Shown here: positions 4,787 through 7,793 of the stretch, piece after piece
Numbering within the stretch: the first letter of the stretch is position 1
How the letters are laid out: each line of letters opens with the position of its first letter
Notes under the pieces: model-generated
The model's database searches: none
Told to the model about the DNA's origin: nothing
Seen by the model: the letters and a program-made list of their open reading frames with translations, nothing else
DNA from: an archaeon
GTDB lineage: Archaea > Nanoarchaeota > Nanoarchaeia > Pacearchaeales > GW2011-AR1
Assembly: GCA_030639395.1 (NCBI GenBank)
Contig: DAOWCW010000034.1
Span: 1 to 7,793 of the forward strand
DNA: 7,793 nt
Direction of reading: 5' to 3'
Position numbers and translations under genes: made by a program

Positions 4787-6110
4787 TAATTGCCATCGGT
4801 GCTTCTCCTCCATGCCAAGTAAACCGAGGTCTAACCCTCATCGGATAAATCCTCTCCGAATTATCATCCAAAATAATCGCACTTCCCTTCAGTTTCGGCA
4901 ACCCATTTAACTTATCAGCAATATCGCTCTTCATATAACTCTGCGTCACATCATTCAAAGCATCAACATCAGCCCGAGCAGTCACCCTATGCGAAATCAC
5001 AATATCACTCTGTGTCATAGCATCAGTATGAATCTTCCCAGGTTGTTGCGTCGCCAAAACCATCGAAACCCCAGGCTGCCGACCCTCCCTCAAAAGCTGA
5101 ACCAAAGCATCCGTCGCCGGCGTCTTCCCAACCGCCTCGTGTGGCAAAAACTCATGAGCCTCATCAACAAAAATCCAAACCAACGGCATCTCCCTCTTTA
5201 CACGAAACCTAGCATAATTAGCTCCATGCGAAACAGCCGCAATCTCCTCATCCTTCCGGGCATTCATCCTCTCATTAAAAATCTTCTTCGAAACCAATCC
5301 AATAATCAAAGCCCTAACATTAAAAGCCCCAAGCGAAGCATACATAGACAAATCAATAACCGTCGTCGTCCCAGCCTCAATCAAATCCCGAACAGTCGTC
5401 CCCTTCTCCTCATCAAAAACACCCCAAGTCCTCGCCGCATCAAAAAGCGCAACAACAGCATTCTTAACATCCTGATTCACATTCTCAACCCGATCAATCA
5501 AATTATAAATATCCTCAAATCCAAACCCCTTCCCACCATCCACTGTCAACTGCTTGCTACCAACCTCTTCACAAAGCGAAGATATAACTCCCTCAATCAA
5601 AACCGCAACAGGATCAGTAAACCTCAACTCAAACAAATTCACCCAATCACTCGCCTCCAACTCCGAAATCTTAATCGCAAACTCCGCATCCACATCAACA
5701 CCCTTATCCTTAAACTCATTATAATAGCCAAACGGCGCAAAAACTTTCACATTCACATTCTTAGCCCCAAGCCCCCATTCATCAAGCAACTCCGCATCCT
5801 TAGCATTTTTATATTTCATCGTCCAATAAATTCCCATCGTATCAAAAATCACCGATGCAATATTCCCCGACTCCTCAACTCCCAAATCCCCCAAAGCCTC
5901 AGCCATCACGCCCAAAGTATACGATTTTCCACTCCCCCTCTTTCCACTTACAAGCACCACATGACTCCTCGCTACATCCATATAAATCGGATTCGATAAA
6001 CTTGTATAATTCCCCATAGTCACAAAATTCTTCCCAAGAAAGGCCAACCCACGTTTCCCAAAATCCCTCTTATCACTCTCATTCCTCCCAATAATTAAAT
6101 CAAATGGCAT
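4770..6110 (-). CDS. HerA-like (DUF87-type) P-loop ATPase
   Basis: A 446-residue ATPase of the HerA/FtsK superfamily. It has an N-terminal region (1-50) starting MPFDLIIGRN, Walker A GKRGSGKS at 56-63, and Walker B VWIFVDEAHEF (Asp316-Glu317) at 311-321. A probable arginine-finger segment LLREGRQPG (339-347) follows, then the sensor-like VLATQQPGKI (351-360) and the C-terminal DIVISHRVTARADVDAL segment. HerA-type hexamers pump DNA or, in some relatives, protein; no nuclease (NurA) or Mre11-Rad50 gene is nearby, so a DNA-repair role is not supported by context. The upstream neighbour is a pilin-like membrane protein. The start at 6110 is chosen over 6173: GGAG lies four bases before it and a TATA box lies 26 bases before. 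The last codons (KKSDF and stop) lie inside the palindromic element at 4679-4786, so the native C-terminus may have been altered. Confidence 0.9.
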   Translation of the reverse strand: MPFDLIIGRNESDKRDFGKRGLAFLGKNFVTMGNYTSLSNPIYMDVARSHVVLVSGKRGSGKSYTLGVMAEALGDLGVEESGNIASVIFDTMGIYWTMKYKNAKDAELLDEWGLGAKNVNVKVFAPFGYYNEFKDKGVDVDAEFAIKISELEASDWVNLFELRFTDPVAVLIEGVISSLCEEVGSKQLTVDGGKGFGFEDIYNLIDRVENVNQDVKNAVVALFDAARTWGVFDEEKGTTVRDLIEAGTTTVIDLSMYASLGAFNVRALIIGLVSKKIFNERMNARKDEEIAAVSHGANYARFRVKREMPLVWIFVDEAHEFLPHEAVGKTPATDALVQLLREGRQPGVSMVLATQQPGKIHTDAMTQSDIVISHRVTARADVDALNDVTQSYMKSDIADKLNGLPKLKGSAIILDDNSERIYPMRVRPRFTWHGGEAPMAIKKSDF

Positions 6111-6130
6111 ACTCCTCAACACAGAACCAG

Positions 6131-6140
6131 CTTTATAATT
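6131..6140 (-). promoter_or_regulatory. TATA box of the HerA-like gene
   Basis: Minus-strand AATTATAAAG is centred about 26 bases before the ATG at 6110. A GGAG motif also lies at 6112-6115, so the mRNA is either leaderless or begins upstream with a short leader. The 160-base gap to the pilin-like gene also holds a T-run on the minus strand just after that gene's stop (6242-6247), so the two genes are probably separate transcription units. Confidence 0.5.
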
Positions 6141-6274
6141 ATTTACCCACAAGCATAAACAACCCACCAACACAAACCCACCAATTCACCACAATTCACA
6201 CTACTTCCACCATTAATAACAACCACACTCAACAATAATTCAAAAAACCAACTTCCCACCCAACCACATCAGAA

Positions 6275-6991
6275 TCACCAAATTCTAATACTAATCCTCT
6301 CATTGCTAATCGCCCCATTACTCTTCAAAACCTTCACAACATAATCCCGAGCCAAGACCTCAACGGCATCTGGAACCCCACTAGCAGGCTTCATCACAAC
6401 CTCATCCATCTCATCAGGAACAATCGCAAAATCAAAAATATCTGCAACTCTCAACTCCCTCTTCAATCCCTCGTAATCATTATAATAACTATCATTCATA
6501 GCAACCAACCTCAAATAAGAAACAACCTTCAACTCAACAACCCCGCCCAACTCAAAATCATTCAAAACATCACAAGACTCAACATTCCCATCTGTAAACT
6601 CCGGAGAAATAGCAACCCTAAAAAAATCATCATCTTTCTGTAAATTCAATTTTCCACTACTTTCAATATCCGACTCAATCCCAACCCCACCAAGCCGCGT
6701 CACAAGACTACCCTCGTCAGCAATTGCATACTTAAAAAGTTCACTAGGCAAATCAATATAAAAACAACTAGCCACCCCAATATATTCTGTCTTAACAAAA
6801 ACACTAGACAAAGGAACATTAACATTCTCACTGAAAGAATCATAAAGCTTATTTAAAGCCGAAGTCGGAAGCGACGAATTATCCCACGGACTCAAAAACA
6901 TAAACATAAAAAAAACAAATCCAATAAAAAAAACAAATCCAATAATCATCTCAAAATGCCCCGACCCCCTCTTGCCAGAAATAAATTTCAT
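6275..6991 (-). CDS. Pilin-like membrane-anchored extracellular protein
   Basis: A 238-residue protein. The N-terminus MKFISGKRGSGHFEMIIGF leads into a hydrophobic helix to about residue 32, followed by an extracytoplasmic domain of about 205 residues of mixed alpha/beta character. A basic Lys-Arg-Gly, a Glu a few residues later, then an unbroken hydrophobic helix is the layout of archaeal class III (type IV pilin) signal peptides. Cleavage near the Gly, leaving Glu at about the fifth mature position, is an inference. Cys78 and Cys138 could form a disulfide. The ectodomain family is not recognised. The start at 6991 is supported by GAGAGG six bases upstream; the ATG at 6997 would leave no spacing to it. 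Its ATG overlaps the stop of a possible 36-aa ORF (ATGA). The HerA-like ATPase follows on the same strand, which hints at a surface-structure or export link. Confidence 0.78.
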   Translation of the reverse strand: MKFISGKRGSGHFEMIIGFVFFIGFVFFMFMFLSPWDNSSLPTSALNKLYDSFSENVNVPLSSVFVKTEYIGVASCFYIDLPSELFKYAIADEGSLVTRLGGVGIESDIESSGKLNLQKDDDFFRVAISPEFTDGNVESCDVLNDFELGGVVELKVVSYLRLVAMNDSYYNDYEGLKRELRVADIFDFAIVPDEMDEVVMKPASGVPDAVEVLARDYVVKVLKSNGAISNERISIRIW

Positions 6992-7098
6992 AAGCATCCT
7001 CTCAATTCAACAACACAGGCTACGCAACTCGTAAACCACAAACTCGCACCTGACCCCTGATGCCCGATGCCTGATGCCTCACAAAACACTCCTCTCAT
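6988..7098 (-). CDS. Possible 36-aa leaderless leader ORF before the pilin-like gene
   Basis: An ATG at 7098 opens a 36-codon frame (MRGVFCEASGIG... ending ELRGCL). Its TGA overlaps the pilin-like start as ATGA, the classic coupling overlap. A strong TATA box centred near 7124 lies 26 bases before this ATG, the same spacing as the leaderless genes elsewhere in the window. The middle of the frame is made of heptamer repeats (7051-7078), so its sequence looks low-complexity rather than conserved. It may be a translated leader that feeds ribosomes into the pilin-like gene, or a chance frame in a 107-base untranslated leader. Confidence 0.4.
   Translation of the reverse strand: MRGVFCEASGIGHQGSGASLWFTSCVACVVELRGCL
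7051..7078. repeat. Heptamer tandem repeat, cluster 1
   Basis: Four consecutive 7-base units: TGACCCC, TGATGCC, CGATGCC, TGATGCC; the preceding TCGCACC fits loosely as a fifth. They lie in the transcribed leader of the pilin-like gene, between promoter and start codon. Confidence 0.75.
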
Positions 7099-7114
7099 CC
7101 TAAAAAAACGTCTT

Positions 7115-7130
7115 TCTCATTTATATAACT
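7115..7130 (-). promoter_or_regulatory. TATA box of the pilin-like transcript
   Basis: Minus-strand AGTTATATAAATGAGA predicts a transcript start near 7098, about 107 bases before the pilin-like ATG. No other good TATA box lies nearer to that gene. Confidence 0.6.
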
Positions 7131-7234
7131 ATTCCCAACCATAATCATAGAACAAAAATCAAATATATCCTACCTAAGGTATTTCCACTCCACTTCAAAA
7201 ACAAATAAAACCAAGTGTCCATAAGAAATAATGC

Positions 7235-7272
7235 GCGTTTTTCTGAAAGAAAAATGCCATGATTTTTTATGG
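7235..7272. other. Two adjacent hairpins downstream of the Cys-rich gene
   Basis: GCGTTTTTC (7235-7243) pairs with GAAAAATGC (7249-7257) around TGAAA, with one G-T pair. Next to it CCAT/ATGG (7257-7260 with 7269-7272) closes a T-rich loop. Neither is followed by a clear T-tract on the minus strand, so a terminator role for the upstream gene is possible but not shown. Confidence 0.4.
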
Positions 7273-7281
7273 AATAAAACC

Positions 7282-7336
7282 GACTACCCACTACCGACCC
7301 CCCAACACCTAATACAGACATCTAACATTTAATACC
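7282..7336. repeat. Degenerate heptamer repeat, cluster 2
   Basis: A run in 7-base phase: GACTACC, CACTACC, GACCCCC, CAACACC, TAATACA, GACATCT, AACATTT, then AATACC. Units drift but keep A near the second position and C-rich ends; GACCCC also occurs in cluster 1. With cluster 1 and the hairpins this accounts for most of the gene-free stretch 7099-7378. Confidence 0.55.
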
Positions 7337-7378
7337 AAGATCAATCACCAACCCCTTACCAAATTTTTATTTTTTGTT

Positions 7379-7793
7379 TTATTTACAGCATTCAATACTA
7401 GCTACAACAAGACATCCTGCCGATTGACTACATTGTTGTAAGTACCATTCCTGCTGAGCTTTATTATAGCGAGCAGTCGAAGATCCAACCCCGACGAGAG
7501 TTGTACCGAACGAAAAAGCAATCACATATCCATTATCGCGACACCAAGCAAACTCATTTATTACACCTACCCAAACAGGGAAAGAATTCCTGTAGCCCTC
7601 TGGAACAGCAGTAGGAGAACCAAATACATCACAAACCATTTCTCCTCCCCCAGCCACACCAACAATCTCCTCAGCCGTCAAACAACTCCCATCACCATCA
7701 AGAAACTCATCATCTAAACATTCCGTTACCGCACTAGTGTCAGTATCAACATCAACCCCACATCCATGCCCCGTAACCCTATCACAAAAAGCA
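7379..7793 (-). CDS. Cysteine-rich, probably secreted protein (5' end outside window)
   Basis: The last 137 residues of a longer protein; the frame stays open to the window edge. There are ten cysteines in the visible part (residues 3, 11, 25, 37, 54, 84, 121, 127, 135 and 136 counted from the edge), including the final CCK. This suggests a disulfide-bonded extracellular protein. No membrane anchor follows at the C-terminus. A DVDTDT stretch and LDGDGSCLTAEE are acidic and resemble a calcium-binding or EF-hand-like loop, without a complete match. The TTG near 7681 is not a credible start because the frame continues upstream with the same cysteine pattern. Base composition changes sharply near 7620: the upstream part is extremely G-poor on the plus strand and the downstream part is nearly balanced, so the gene may be a mosaic. 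Family not recognised. Confidence 0.65.
   Translation of the reverse strand, partial: AFCDRVTGHGCGVDVDTDTSAVTECLDDEFLDGDGSCLTAEEIVGVAGGGEMVCDVFGSPTAVPEGYRNSFPVWVGVINEFAWCRDNGYVIAFSFGTTLVGVGSSTARYNKAQQEWYLQQCSQSAGCLVVASIECCK

Noticed and set aside
4989..5999. 336-codon open frame on the plus strand
   Set aside because: It lies wholly antisense to the HerA-like ATPase, whose motifs are unmistakable. Its Asn/Arg/Ile/Pro-rich translation has no domain character.
6108..6173. Upstream start for the HerA-like gene at 6173
   Set aside because: The TATA box at 6131-6140 lies inside this extension, so those codons would not be transcribed; GGAG precedes the ATG at 6110.
7051..7336. CRISPR array
   Set aside because: The repeats are 7-base tandem units with no unique spacers, and no cas genes are present.

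Overview
The window most likely comes from an AT-rich archaeon, probably a small-genome DPANN-type lineage (Woesearchaeota/Pacearchaeota-like). This rests on four things: TATA boxes about 24-27 bases before many start codons (leaderless transcripts), a HerA/DUF87-type ATPase, a divergent Trm5/Met-10-like tRNA methyltransferase, and a protein with an archaeal pilin-like N-terminus. The lineage is an inference from these traits; no rRNA or tRNA gene is present. Eleven genes are called with reasonable support and a twelfth, a short leader ORF, is tentative. All run on the minus strand except the methyltransferase.

Layout. 8-979: two small membrane/surface protein genes, each with its own TATA box. 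1033-1112: a 23-bp palindrome next to a strong hairpin-plus-T-tract terminator. 1132-2443: a three-gene minus-strand cassette (71-aa two-helix membrane protein, 47-aa basic protein, 262-aa unknown helical protein). All three genes have strong Shine-Dalgarno sites, the first two share an upstream box, and the base composition is unlike the flanks. 2681-3626: a two-gene operon in which a 67-aa membrane protein overlaps an endonuclease/exonuclease/phosphatase-family enzyme by 8 bases. 3648-3703: divergent promoters. 3723-4580: the plus-strand Trm5-like gene, carrying an in-frame 63-base insertion flanked by a 12-bp direct repeat. 4679-4786: a 108-bp symmetric palindromic element that lies between convergent genes and supplies the last codons of the next gene. 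4770-6110: the HerA-like ATPase. 6275-6991: the pilin-like membrane-anchored protein. 6988-7378: its promoter and leader, with a short ORF, two clusters of heptamer repeats and hairpins. 7379-7793: the 3' part of a cysteine-rich, probably secreted protein gene that runs off the window.

The plus strand is strikingly C-rich and G-poor whichever way the genes run. Minus-strand genes are therefore rich in Val/Gly/Asp/Phe codons and the plus-strand methyltransferase in Lys/Asn/Thr/Ile codons. The same skew produces long meaningless open frames on the plus strand. Segments that break the skew (the 1132-2385 cassette, the 63-base insert, and the C-terminal part of the last gene) are the best candidates for acquired DNA. 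No complete defence or other known system is recognisable. The cassette and the ATPase/pilin-like pair are the most likely places for undescribed biology.
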